Assembly (NCBI RefSeq): GCF_016185115.1
Contig: NZ_JACPOF010000004.1
Coordinates: 1 to 64,000 of the forward strand
Direction: 5' to 3'
Length of the DNA: 64,000 nt
Origin: Polaromonas sp.
GTDB taxonomy: Bacteria > Pseudomonadota > Gammaproteobacteria > Burkholderiales > Burkholderiaceae_C
Position numbers and translations under genes: made by a program. Below, one piece after another: positions 9,092-16,533 of this stretch. Numbering within the stretch: the first letter of the stretch is position 1; every line of letters starts with the position of its first letter. The notes below the pieces were generated by a model. It worked only from the letters and a program-made list of their open reading frames with translations. It had not been told where the DNA came from and ran no database searches.

Positions 9092-10105
9092 ATGACTACT
9101 TCACCATACCGCAGCAACTGTGGATGTGACGGCAAGCCGCACCGCATCGACACGCATCACCATATTTTCCCGCCCAGCTATCTGGTCAAAGAGCGCGACC
9201 GCATTCTGGCGCCGGCGCCGGGCTATACAAAGCAGTTGACCGAATGGACACCGCAAAAGGCCATCGATGAAATGGACCGCAATGGCGTGGCCACTGCTGT
9301 GACATCGATCTCCACCCCGGGCATCTGGTTCGGTAATGCCGAGCAGACACGTGTGCTGGCGCGTGAGTGCAATGAATATGCTGCCACGATGTCCGGCGAA
9401 CACAAGGGCCGCTTCGGCATTTTTGCGGCCTTGCCTTTGCCGGATGTGGACAACAGCCTGAAGGAAATTGCCTATGCGCTGGATGTGCTGGGCGTCGACG
9501 GCTTTGGGCTGGTGACCAACTACGGCGACGTCATGCCCGGCGACCCCCGGCTTGCGCCGGTGTTCGATGAGCTCAATCGCCGCAAGGCGGTGGTTTATTT
9601 TCACCCGACGGCGGCGCATTGCTGCATCAACCACGGCACGGGCCTGCCCCCGGCGATTCTCGAGTTTCCATTCGACACCACGCGCGCCATCAGCAGCCTG
9701 CTGTGTAGCGGGACTCTGTCACGCTGCCCGGACATTCGTTTCATCTTTTCGCATGGTGGCGGTACCTTGCCCATGCTTGCGGGGCGCATCGCCCGTGTGC
9801 TCACGGTGCGCAAGGAACTGGCCGAAAAAGTGCCGCTGGGCGCCATGCATGAGTTCAGGAAGCTTCACTACGACATGGTCAGCATCAATACTGCGGCAGC
9901 CTTCCAGGCCGTGCGCTCGCTGGCCGAGATACCGCAGTTGCTGTTTGGAAGTGATTTCCCTTACTGGTCTCCATCCGTGGCGGTCGAAGAGCTCTCGCAG
10001 CTTGGCCTGACAGAGCAGGAGGTGTGCGACATCGAGCGGAACAATGCGCTGAGGCTGCTGCCGCGCCTGGGAACTGCCATGAAAGCAAACGATGGAAAGA
10101 ATTGA
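9092..10105 (+). CDS. Amidohydrolase_2 family protein (ACMSD/resorcylate-decarboxylase type)
   Basis: A protein of 337 residues from the ATG at 9092; an in-frame TTG at 9077 would overlap the Bug gene. The metal motif is complete here (RIDTHHHIFPPSY), with VYFHPTAAHCC, FIFSHGGGTLPMLAGR and LLFGSDFPYW giving the other ligands and the catalytic Asp of PF04909. An N-terminal CGCDGK segment precedes the barrel. Members hydrolyse or decarboxylate aromatic-derived acids. It overlaps the next gene by 14 bp, so translational coupling is likely. It differs from the amidohydrolase at 2738-3580, whose first motif has H-x-Y. Confidence 0.83.
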   Translation: MTTSPYRSNCGCDGKPHRIDTHHHIFPPSYLVKERDRILAPAPGYTKQLTEWTPQKAIDEMDRNGVATAVTSISTPGIWFGNAEQTRVLARECNEYAATMSGEHKGRFGIFAALPLPDVDNSLKEIAYALDVLGVDGFGLVTNYGDVMPGDPRLAPVFDELNRRKAVVYFHPTAAHCCINHGTGLPPAILEFPFDTTRAISSLLCSGTLSRCPDIRFIFSHGGGTLPMLAGRIARVLTVRKELAEKVPLGAMHEFRKLHYDMVSINTAAAFQAVRSLAEIPQLLFGSDFPYWSPSVAVEELSQLGLTEQEVCDIERNNALRLLPRLGTAMKANDGKN

Positions 10106-11288
10106 CGAACGGCTTTGCAACATCGTCTCGACCGCCGAACTGGAGCGGCGCTGGGCCCTGGTCCGCAAGCGCATGGAAGACGAGAAGATCGACGTGCTGG
10201 TGGCGCACGGCACCAACGGTTATGGCGGCGGCCCGGGGCATTTCAGGTGGCTGACGGGCATACCGGTCATGAACAGCTACGCGCAGGTCGTGATCTTCCC
10301 CAGGGACGGGCTGGCCACCGTGATCCACCACGGCGACTTCGGCGGCCGCAAGGAGAACGATCCGGCGACGCCTGAGTTCAGGGGCATAGGCGAGCGCTTC
10401 ATGACGCCCAGCTTTCCTGCAATTTCCTATGCCGCAGGATATGAGGCGGAAATCGCTGCAAGGGTCATCAAGGAGCGCGGTTATTCGAGGATCGGCCTGG
10501 TGGCGCCGTCGTCGGTGTATCACGGCTTTGTGAGCCGCCTGCACGAACTGGTGGGCAGCGGGAAGATCGTGGACTTCACGGAACCAATCGACGGTTTCAA
10601 GGCCATCAAGAGCGACGAAGACATCGCCTGGATACGGCAATCCGCGAGGATGCAGGACGAAGTGATGTCGGAGATCGCAGGCTTCGTGACGCCGGGCATG
10701 AAAGACTTCGAGGTAATGGCTTATGCGCAATACCTGGGTCAATTGCGGGGCAGCGAGGGCGGCTACATGATAGGCACCTCGGCGCCCATGGGCCAGCCGG
10801 CCATGATCCGCCACCGGCCTTTTCAGGGCCGGACCATACGGGATGGTGATGTGCTGATGTTCCAGTGTGAAAACAGCGGCCCGGGCGGCTTTTTTGTGCA
10901 CCTCGGCCGCATGTTCGTGCTGGGCAAGGCATCGCAGGAAATGAAGGATGCTTTCGAGGAGGTGGTCGAGGCGCAGAAGTACACGCTGGGGCTGCTGCAG
11001 CCGGGCGTGTCTTGCCGCGAGGTGTTCCACCAGTTCAACGGCTACCTGCGGTCGCGCAGGCTGCCCGAGGAAAGGCGTTTGCATTGCCACGGCCAGGGGT
11101 ATGAAGTGGTCGAGCGCCCCCTGGTGCGGGACGATGAATCCATGGACATCGCGGCCGGCATGAACATCGGCATCCATCCGGCCATAGCCAATGCACGCAT
11201 GTTTGTGACGGTGTGCGACAACTTCCTGTTGACCGACGGCGCGCCTGAGCGGCTGCACGCCACGCCGCAGCAGATTTTCGAGATTTGA
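10092..11288 (+). CDS. M24-family creatinase/aminopeptidase P-like protein
   Basis: A 398-residue two-domain protein: a creatinase N-domain (about residues 10-160) and a pita-bread M24 domain. The five metal ligands expected in prolidases are not evident. The segment that should carry the two Asp reads MFQCENSGPGGFFVHLGRMF, the HGxG-like segment is CHGQGYEVVERP, and the usual catalytic-Glu strand is MNIGIHPAI. This suggests a metal-independent creatinase-like amidinohydrolase or a divergent hydrolase. It overlaps the amidohydrolase by 14 bp. The M24 fold is well supported; the reaction is not. Confidence 0.8.
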   Translation: MERIDERLCNIVSTAELERRWALVRKRMEDEKIDVLVAHGTNGYGGGPGHFRWLTGIPVMNSYAQVVIFPRDGLATVIHHGDFGGRKENDPATPEFRGIGERFMTPSFPAISYAAGYEAEIAARVIKERGYSRIGLVAPSSVYHGFVSRLHELVGSGKIVDFTEPIDGFKAIKSDEDIAWIRQSARMQDEVMSEIAGFVTPGMKDFEVMAYAQYLGQLRGSEGGYMIGTSAPMGQPAMIRHRPFQGRTIRDGDVLMFQCENSGPGGFFVHLGRMFVLGKASQEMKDAFEEVVEAQKYTLGLLQPGVSCREVFHQFNGYLRSRRLPEERRLHCHGQGYEVVERPLVRDDESMDIAAGMNIGIHPAIANARMFVTVCDNFLLTDGAPERLHATPQQIFEI

Positions 11289-11313
11289 CTTTAGTCCCTG
11301 CAGGATAACGCGC

Positions 11314-12270
11314 ATGAAAAAACCAGAACTGCTGATACTGCTGCCACATGAAAAAATGCGCAGCAAGCTGCAACAGCTCATCGCTTCCCGCTTTCCGGAT
11401 GTCACGTTGCACATGGCAGGGGACAAGGCCGGGGCATTGCCGGTCATCGGGTCTGCCGATGTGATCGTGACTTTCGGCTCCATGCTGGCTTCGCCGCTGC
11501 TTGCGAGTGCGCGCGAACTCAAATGGGTGCATTCGCTGGGGACGGGCGTGGATGGCATCTGCGACAACCCCGAATTGGCAGCTGGGGTGGCTGTCACGGC
11601 GACGCGGGGCATTCACGGGCCCGTGATGTCGGAGATGGCTTTTTGCATGATGCTGGCGCTCAGCCGAGACCTTCCGCGCAATATACGCAGCCAGGCTGTG
11701 CACAAGTGGGACCGCTGGCCGGCAGCGCTGCTGTTCAACAAGAAGATCGGGATTATTGGGGTCGGCGCCATCGCGCAGGATATTGCCCTGCGATGCAAGG
11801 CCTTCGGCATGCATGTGACCGGCGTTTCCCGCGCGCCGCGCGAACTGGCCAACTTCGACCGCATGGTCGGTCACGAAGGCATGCTTGATGCAGTCAGGGA
11901 TTTTGATTACGTGGTGCTGACCATTCCCTACGCGCCTGAAAGCCACCACATCGTCAACGCGAAGTTTTTGTCGCAGATGAAAGCCAGCAGCTTCCTGGTA
12001 AACATTGCAAGAGGAGGTGTCGTCGATGAGGCTGCACTGCTTGAAGCCCTGAAGAACCGACAGATTGCAGGTGCCGGACTGGATGTCTTTGTCACTGAGC
12101 CTTTGCCTGCAGACAGCCCTTTCTGGGTCCTTGACAACGTGATCATCACGGCCCATCAGGGCGGGTTCTCAAACACCTATATTGCCGATGCCTTTCCGTG
12201 CCTGGCGCACCACCTTGAAATTTTTTGCGCTTCGGGTGTGGACGGCATGGACAGTTTGATTGCACATTGA
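11314..12270 (+). CDS. D-2-hydroxyacid dehydrogenase family protein
   Basis: A 318-residue NAD-dependent dehydrogenase. The Rossmann motif GIIGVGAIAQDIA is near residue 147, followed by the family signature INIARGGVVDEAAL-type segment (here NIARGGVVDEAALLEAL), LDVFVTEPLP and the C-terminal catalytic His in TAHQGG. It reversibly reduces a 2-keto acid to a D-2-hydroxy acid. It is the last gene of the plus-strand catabolic run, 25 bp after the M24 gene. The substrate cannot be told from sequence. Confidence 0.88.
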   Translation: MKKPELLILLPHEKMRSKLQQLIASRFPDVTLHMAGDKAGALPVIGSADVIVTFGSMLASPLLASARELKWVHSLGTGVDGICDNPELAAGVAVTATRGIHGPVMSEMAFCMMLALSRDLPRNIRSQAVHKWDRWPAALLFNKKIGIIGVGAIAQDIALRCKAFGMHVTGVSRAPRELANFDRMVGHEGMLDAVRDFDYVVLTIPYAPESHHIVNAKFLSQMKASSFLVNIARGGVVDEAALLEALKNRQIAGAGLDVFVTEPLPADSPFWVLDNVIITAHQGGFSNTYIADAFPCLAHHLEIFCASGVDGMDSLIAH

Positions 12271-12582
12271 ATTTTTACCGCATATATATGGCAGTTACCC
12301 CTGATTAGTGCTTTCATCGTGCCGCCAAAAGCGGGAGGACGAATCTTTGCAAAACTGGAAACTGGCGATTGCCGTGTTCGTCAACTTGTTGCGAGCGGAT
12401 GACGCGGTCATTCGTTGCAACCGCCGCCCATGCCCGGCGTTTAGGGCTGCGGGTTGGGTAACGGTGACCTTGGCGCAACTGCGCCAGGTATCCGCCGTGA
12501 TCTTTTGCTTGCCCACAGGCAAAGCATCTGGATTTGCAGCAGAAGACTGATTTCAATCAGTATTTTTTAAAAGGAAGACCGA
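12271..12582. other. Intergenic stretch without a recognisable gene
   Basis: This 312-bp gap separates the catabolic block from the YciI/VOC cluster. Short open frames exist on both strands (for example 12308-12550 plus and 12314-12556 minus), but none has a recognisable domain or a good ribosome site. It could be decayed coding DNA or a promoter region. The last 20 bases carry AAAAGGAAG, the ribosome site of the next gene. Confidence 0.5.
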
Positions 12583-12957
12583 ATGTCTACCCATCAACAA
12601 GAGATTGAGCGACTCAAGTCGCTCATGCTCAAAAAATCGTATTACGTGATGTTTCGCAAGGTGATTGACCGCAGCAAACTTGCTGCCGTGCTGCTGGATC
12701 ACTACCACTGGATCATCGCCCTGGAGAAGAAGGGGCTGGTGTTTGCCTCGGGTCCCTTGTTCGAGGCGGATGGAAGTCAGGGCGTGGGCATGACGGTCTT
12801 TCGCGCCAGTTCAGAGGAGGAGGCTTCGGCGCTGGCGGCGGGGGACCCATTCTGCGCTTTGGGCGCAATGACGTTCACCATTCAACGCTGGCAACTGAAT
12901 GAGGGCCGGATTCAAATCCACCTGGACATCTCCGATCAAACCTACAGCCTGGGGTAA
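12583..12957 (+). CDS. YciI-like (YCII superfamily) protein
   Basis: A 124-residue small protein with the YCII fold: YYVMFRKVIDRSKL at the start, a conserved His in LLDHYHWIIAL, GLVFASGPLF, and DPFCALGAM containing the conserved Asp-Pro-Phe. In this superfamily the His-Asp pair forms a putative active site, and some members act on muconolactone or chloromuconolactone intermediates. A good AAGGAAG site precedes the ATG. It lies 3 bp before a VOC dioxygenase-like gene, so a shared role in ring catabolism is plausible but inferred. Confidence 0.83.
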   Translation: MSTHQQEIERLKSLMLKKSYYVMFRKVIDRSKLAAVLLDHYHWIIALEKKGLVFASGPLFEADGSQGVGMTVFRASSEEEASALAAGDPFCALGAMTFTIQRWQLNEGRIQIHLDISDQTYSLG

Positions 12958-12960
12958 ACG

Positions 12961-13845
12961 ATGGCACAAGTGAACTCTCTTCGCGGCGTGACGCTGGCCA
13001 CAACGTCGCGCGACATACAAATGCGCTTCTACTCCGAACTGTGGGGCCTGACACCCGTTGTGTATTCCAGCGCCAATTCAACACGCTGGCTGCGAGCACG
13101 CGGCTCCGAGCCATGGGTGCTCGGATTCACGGATGCCGCGCGCAACGGGCTGGAGCGGCTGCGGCTTGGTGCAGCCTCCAATGCCGCCGTCATCGCATTG
13201 CACGCCCGTGCGCTAGCCGCTGGCTGCCCTGTTCTGACTGAGCCAGCGCCACTGGAAGGGCCTGGGGCGTATTTCGGTTTTCTGCTGCACGATCCCGACG
13301 GACGAATCGTCGAAATCAGCGCCACTGAGCAACACGCTGCGCGGACAGACCTGGATACACCCTTGCCATTGCGCATGAGCCATGTGGTGCTCAACTCGCC
13401 CGACACACGTCGCACACTGGCCTTTTACTTAGACATCCTGGGTTTTCAGATATCTGATTGGTATGAAAACGATGCCATCGTGTTTCTGCGGTGCAATGAA
13501 GATCATCACTGCCTGGGCATCGGACAAGGCAGCAATACGGCGATCAACCACATGGCATTCCTGGTTGATGATGAAGCAGCCGTCCTGGCCGCAAGCGAAC
13601 GCGCCAAAGCGGCTGGTGTACCGCAAATTTGGGGGGCGGGAAGGCACGGGCCTGGCGGCAATGTGTTCAGTTATTTTCGGGATCCGGCTAACTTTGTTTG
13701 TGAATACACCGCCGAACTCATCCAGATCGAACCCGACCAGGTGTGGAATGCAAAAGAATGGAAGCGCACGCCACAGAACGCCAATGTTTGGGGAACGGGC
13801 GGGCCCACGCCTGAAGCCATTCGCTTGATGAGCGGTGAATTTTAA
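12961..13845 (+). CDS. VOC-superfamily extradiol-dioxygenase-like protein
   Basis: A 294-residue protein with two vicinal-oxygen-chelate modules, as in type I extradiol dioxygenases. The second module has a possible metal triad: His in RMSHVVLN, His in NHMAFLV and Glu in FVCEYTAEL. DPANFVCEY is the standard final segment. It would cleave a catechol meta to the hydroxyls, or act as a related VOC enzyme. It is 3 bp from the YciI-like gene. The preceding 12 kb has no obvious catechol-forming oxygenase, so the substrate is open. Confidence 0.85.
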   Translation: MAQVNSLRGVTLATTSRDIQMRFYSELWGLTPVVYSSANSTRWLRARGSEPWVLGFTDAARNGLERLRLGAASNAAVIALHARALAAGCPVLTEPAPLEGPGAYFGFLLHDPDGRIVEISATEQHAARTDLDTPLPLRMSHVVLNSPDTRRTLAFYLDILGFQISDWYENDAIVFLRCNEDHHCLGIGQGSNTAINHMAFLVDDEAAVLAASERAKAAGVPQIWGAGRHGPGGNVFSYFRDPANFVCEYTAELIQIEPDQVWNAKEWKRTPQNANVWGTGGPTPEAIRLMSGEF

Positions 13846-13863
13846 ATAGAGGAGGTAGACGAC

Positions 13864-14016
13864 ATGATGACGTTTAACAAGGCGACTGGCATGACCACCG
13901 TAGCCACAATTTCACGCAGTCGAGCACTGCGCGCACTCGCCCGATCCGATCAGCTTGAAACGGCCAAACTGGTCATTGGCTCGCCACCAGATTACGTCCT
14001 CAATGCCTTCTCTTGA
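13864..14016 (+). CDS. Short hypothetical protein (50 aa)
   Basis: An ATG at 13864 follows a good GAGGAGG ribosome site (13851-13857) after the VOC gene and opens a 50-codon frame ending in TGA at 14014-14016. The product is Arg/Ala-rich (SRSRALRALARSDQLE) with no signal or membrane segment and no family I recognise. It may be a genuine small protein or the truncated start of a lost gene, since only 78 bp of noncoding DNA follow. The ribosome site is the main support. Confidence 0.4.
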   Translation: MMTFNKATGMTTVATISRSRALRALARSDQLETAKLVIGSPPDYVLNAFS

Positions 14017-14094
14017 TGCCCATGCTGATCGGTGGGCGTATTCCCGCACAACACCATCGTCGCGGCAGATTAATCTTTAGAAAACCCAACTACC

Positions 14095-14769
14095 ATGAAA
14101 TCCACTTTTATCAAATTGCCTATCATCTCAGCCGTACTGCTGACCATCGCCTGGCTTTTGGGGAAACTGATCCCGTTTTACACCGTATTCAAGCTGCTGC
14201 ACGTCCTGGCATTCGTTCTACTGGGCGCCGGACTGTTGGGCGTTCTGGTGAGTGACCTGCGTGCGCGTCGGGCGCAGTCGTTGCCGCTCCTCGTTGACTC
14301 TCTCGAAGCCATGATGACTTTTTATTACAAGCTGGTCATGCCCGGTTCCCTGGGCATTTTGTTGAGTGGCTTCACCATGATTTTTGGCTACTACGGGTGG
14401 ACGTTCCTTGATATGCCATGGCTGTCGGGGATGATGGTTTTGTTCGTGTTCGAGTTTTTTGAGGGCCACCTCATCATGAAGATGCACTACCTGAAGCTGC
14501 GCGAAGGTGTCGCTCAGGCCAAGGCAACGGGTGGCTGCGTTCCCGCGCTTGAGAGCGAGCTACGGGCCAGACTCACAACGGCGACGCACTTTCTCGATGT
14601 GCCCAACTTTGCGCTGATTGTGGTGCTGGGCATTCTGCGGCCTACCGATTGGACTGTTTTTGCCGTCGGACTGCCGCTGGTGATTGTGGTGACCGCGTGG
14701 ATGACCAACCGCATCCCGAAACGCCTGCCCTGGCAAGGCGCTTTTACCAAGTCGCCATCGGCTGCGTAA
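14095..14769 (+). CDS. DUF2269-like integral membrane protein
   Basis: A 224-residue protein with about five to six hydrophobic segments, including residues 8-25, 33-55, 80-105 and 109-125, and two near the C-terminus. The layout and the central KLVMPGSLGILLSGFTMIFGYYGW segment resemble predicted membrane proteins of the DUF2269 family. It lies in the inner membrane. It follows the VOC/small-ORF genes and precedes a LysR regulator on the same strand. No transport or enzymatic role can be assigned. The family call is moderate; the membrane location is clear. Confidence 0.7.
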   Translation: MKSTFIKLPIISAVLLTIAWLLGKLIPFYTVFKLLHVLAFVLLGAGLLGVLVSDLRARRAQSLPLLVDSLEAMMTFYYKLVMPGSLGILLSGFTMIFGYYGWTFLDMPWLSGMMVLFVFEFFEGHLIMKMHYLKLREGVAQAKATGGCVPALESELRARLTTATHFLDVPNFALIVVLGILRPTDWTVFAVGLPLVIVVTAWMTNRIPKRLPWQGAFTKSPSAA

Positions 14770-14785
14770 TGGGTATTTGCCAGCC

Positions 14786-14923
14786 ATGAAAGAGCGCATC
14801 TTTTGGCTGGGATTGGCCGTTGCGTTCCTCATTGCAGCATGGCTACTGAATTCGCACGTGCCCTGGGCGATCAACCTGCTGTTGCCTGCAGCTGGCTGGT
14901 TTGCCTTGAAAGGCCTGACTTGA
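14786..14923 (+). CDS. Small membrane protein (45 aa)
   Basis: An ATG at 14786, 16 bp after the DUF2269-like gene, opens a 45-codon frame ending in TGA at 14921-14923. The product has one strong transmembrane segment (FWLGLAVAFLIAAWLL, residues 6-21) and a second weaker hydrophobic stretch (INLLLPAAGWFAL). Codon usage and position suggest a real small membrane protein, perhaps a partner of the preceding one. The ribosome site is weak, which lowers confidence. Confidence 0.45.
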   Translation: MKERIFWLGLAVAFLIAAWLLNSHVPWAINLLLPAAGWFALKGLT

Positions 14924-14981
14924 TTTTGGAAATGGATAATCCCGGTTAAAGTCAATAGAGGGCTTTCATTTCTGTTCGTGC

Positions 14982-15899
14982 ATGAACATCAACACCGTCG
15001 ACCTCAATCTCTTCCTGGTTTTTCAGGCGATCTACGCAACCCGCAGTGTGACGCTGGCGGGTGATCGTCTTGGCATGTCCCAGTCTGCGGTCAGCAATGC
15101 ACTCAAGCGTCTGCGAGAGCGCTTTGACGACCCGCTTTTTGTGCGCACGCCCAATGGCATGGTGCCCAGCGCTGTCGCTGCAAAGCTGATTGAACCGGTC
15201 GAAGAAGGCCTGGCCAAGCTGAACCAGGCCATAGACCAGAGCCGGCGCTTTGACCCGGCCACTTCAAACCAGCTGTTCCGGATTGCGGTCAATGACATCG
15301 GGCAACTGGTGCTGATGCCCCCCTTGCTGGCCAAAGCCCAGGAGCTGGCCCCCCACGTGAGATTTGAAACAGTCGAAGCTTCGCCATCCAATTGCAGGCA
15401 ACTGATGGTTGACGGCGAGATTGACATGGCCATTGGCAGCTGGCAGCCACTCGGTACCGGCATCTATCAACAGCGCCTGTTTGAGGAGGGTTATGTGGCG
15501 CTGCTGAGTGCAGATCACGAATTGAAAGCCGAAAAACTGGAGCTTCCCGAGTATCTCGATGCGGCGCATATCGTTTACCGGCCCAGCGGCGCCAGTTATG
15601 ACGCCCTGCATTCAACCTTGTCGGAACTGAACGTCCTGGACAAGCGCAAGGTGGTATTGACTGCCGTTCATTCGCTCGGGCTGTCAACCATGGTGGCTAA
15701 CTCACGATTGCTGCTCAGTGTGCCGGAGCGGCTCGCGCTGGCCATGGCTGCCTCACGCACCGGTTTGCGCATCGCGCAGCTGCCATTTGATGTGCCGCGC
15801 TTTCCCATCAAGCAGCAGTGGCACGAGCAGCGTCATGCCGATGCAGGCCACCAGTGGCTGCGCCGTATGGTGTTCGACATCTTCAACGACCTGCCGTAA
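14982..15899 (+). CDS. LysR-family transcriptional regulator (NahR/NodD type)
   Basis: A 305-residue regulator. The N-terminal helix-turn-helix spans about residues 6-64 (SVTLAGDRLGMSQSAVSNAL) and is followed by FDDPLFVRTPNGMVPS, typical of the NahR/NodD/LinR branch that senses aromatic inducers. The C-terminal periplasmic-binding-like domain ends with HEQRHADAGHQWLRRMVF. It is codirectional with the YciI-VOC genes and 158 bp before the molybdenum hydroxylase genes, and could control either group. The effector is unknown. Confidence 0.9.
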   Translation: MNINTVDLNLFLVFQAIYATRSVTLAGDRLGMSQSAVSNALKRLRERFDDPLFVRTPNGMVPSAVAAKLIEPVEEGLAKLNQAIDQSRRFDPATSNQLFRIAVNDIGQLVLMPPLLAKAQELAPHVRFETVEASPSNCRQLMVDGEIDMAIGSWQPLGTGIYQQRLFEEGYVALLSADHELKAEKLELPEYLDAAHIVYRPSGASYDALHSTLSELNVLDKRKVVLTAVHSLGLSTMVANSRLLLSVPERLALAMAASRTGLRIAQLPFDVPRFPIKQQWHEQRHADAGHQWLRRMVFDIFNDLP

Positions 15900-16058
15900 C
15901 TTTTGGAAACAAGCCCGGCTGTCGCCGATGTTACGTGGTGAGGGTTTCTACGTGGACGCGGCCGGATACGCAGTCGTAGCATGTACGCGTGCCGAGCCTG
16001 GAACCGGTTGCCGGTTCGGGGCGGACTGACGATAGCAACTCCAGAAGGACCCCCCACC

Positions 16059-16523
16059 ATGAGCACAAAATTCAACGTCAACGGCCGCGCCGTGTCCGTC
16101 AATGCCGAGCCGGATACGCCCCTGTTATGGGTGATACGCGACGAACTCGGCATGACGGGTACCAAATTCGGCTGTGGTGTGGCGCTGTGCGGCGCCTGCA
16201 CTGTGCATCTCAATGGCCAGCCGGTACGTTCCTGCCAGACGCCGCTGTCGGCTGTTGCGGGTAAAAAGGTAGCCACTGTTGAAAGCCTGTCGCGCAACAA
16301 CACCCACCCGCTGCAGGTGGCGTGGATCAAACACGATGTGCCGCAATGCGGTTATTGCCAGTCCGGGCAACTGATGAGCGCTGCAGCCCTGCTCAAGGGC
16401 AACAGCAACCCCAGCGATACCGATATTGATGCGGCCATGAGCGGCAATATTTGCCGCTGCGGGACTTACCCGCGCATCAAGGCCGCCATCAAGGATGCCG
16501 CTTCAACCATGCGCAAAGCCTGA
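16059..16523 (+). CDS. (2Fe-2S)-binding subunit of a molybdenum hydroxylase (IorA-like)
   Basis: A 154-residue small subunit with two 2Fe-2S centres. The plant-type ferredoxin motif [13 protein letters not shown] is near residues 40-52, and the second all-helical domain carries [10 protein letters not shown] and CRCGTYPRI. It passes electrons from the molybdenum centre of the large subunit. The ATG at 16059 was chosen because it starts the conserved STKFNVNG segment and has AGAAGGA upstream; the frame is open further upstream. The large subunit starts 10 bp later. The IorAB type (isoquinoline 1-oxidoreductase-like) has no FAD subunit, as here. Confidence 0.93.
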   Translation: MSTKFNVNGRAVSVNAEPDTPLLWVIRDELGMTGTKFGCGVALCGACTVHLNGQPVRSCQTPLSAVAGKKVATVESLSRNNTHPLQVAWIKHDVPQCGYCQSGQLMSAAALLKGNSNPSDTDIDAAMSGNICRCGTYPRIKAAIKDAASTMRKA

Positions 16524-16533
16524 GGGGAACATC

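Noticed and set aside
12295..12556. Short overlapping frames in the 12271-12582 gap, considered as a decayed transposase
   Set aside because: No transposase motif, terminal inverted repeat or target duplication could be seen on either strand.
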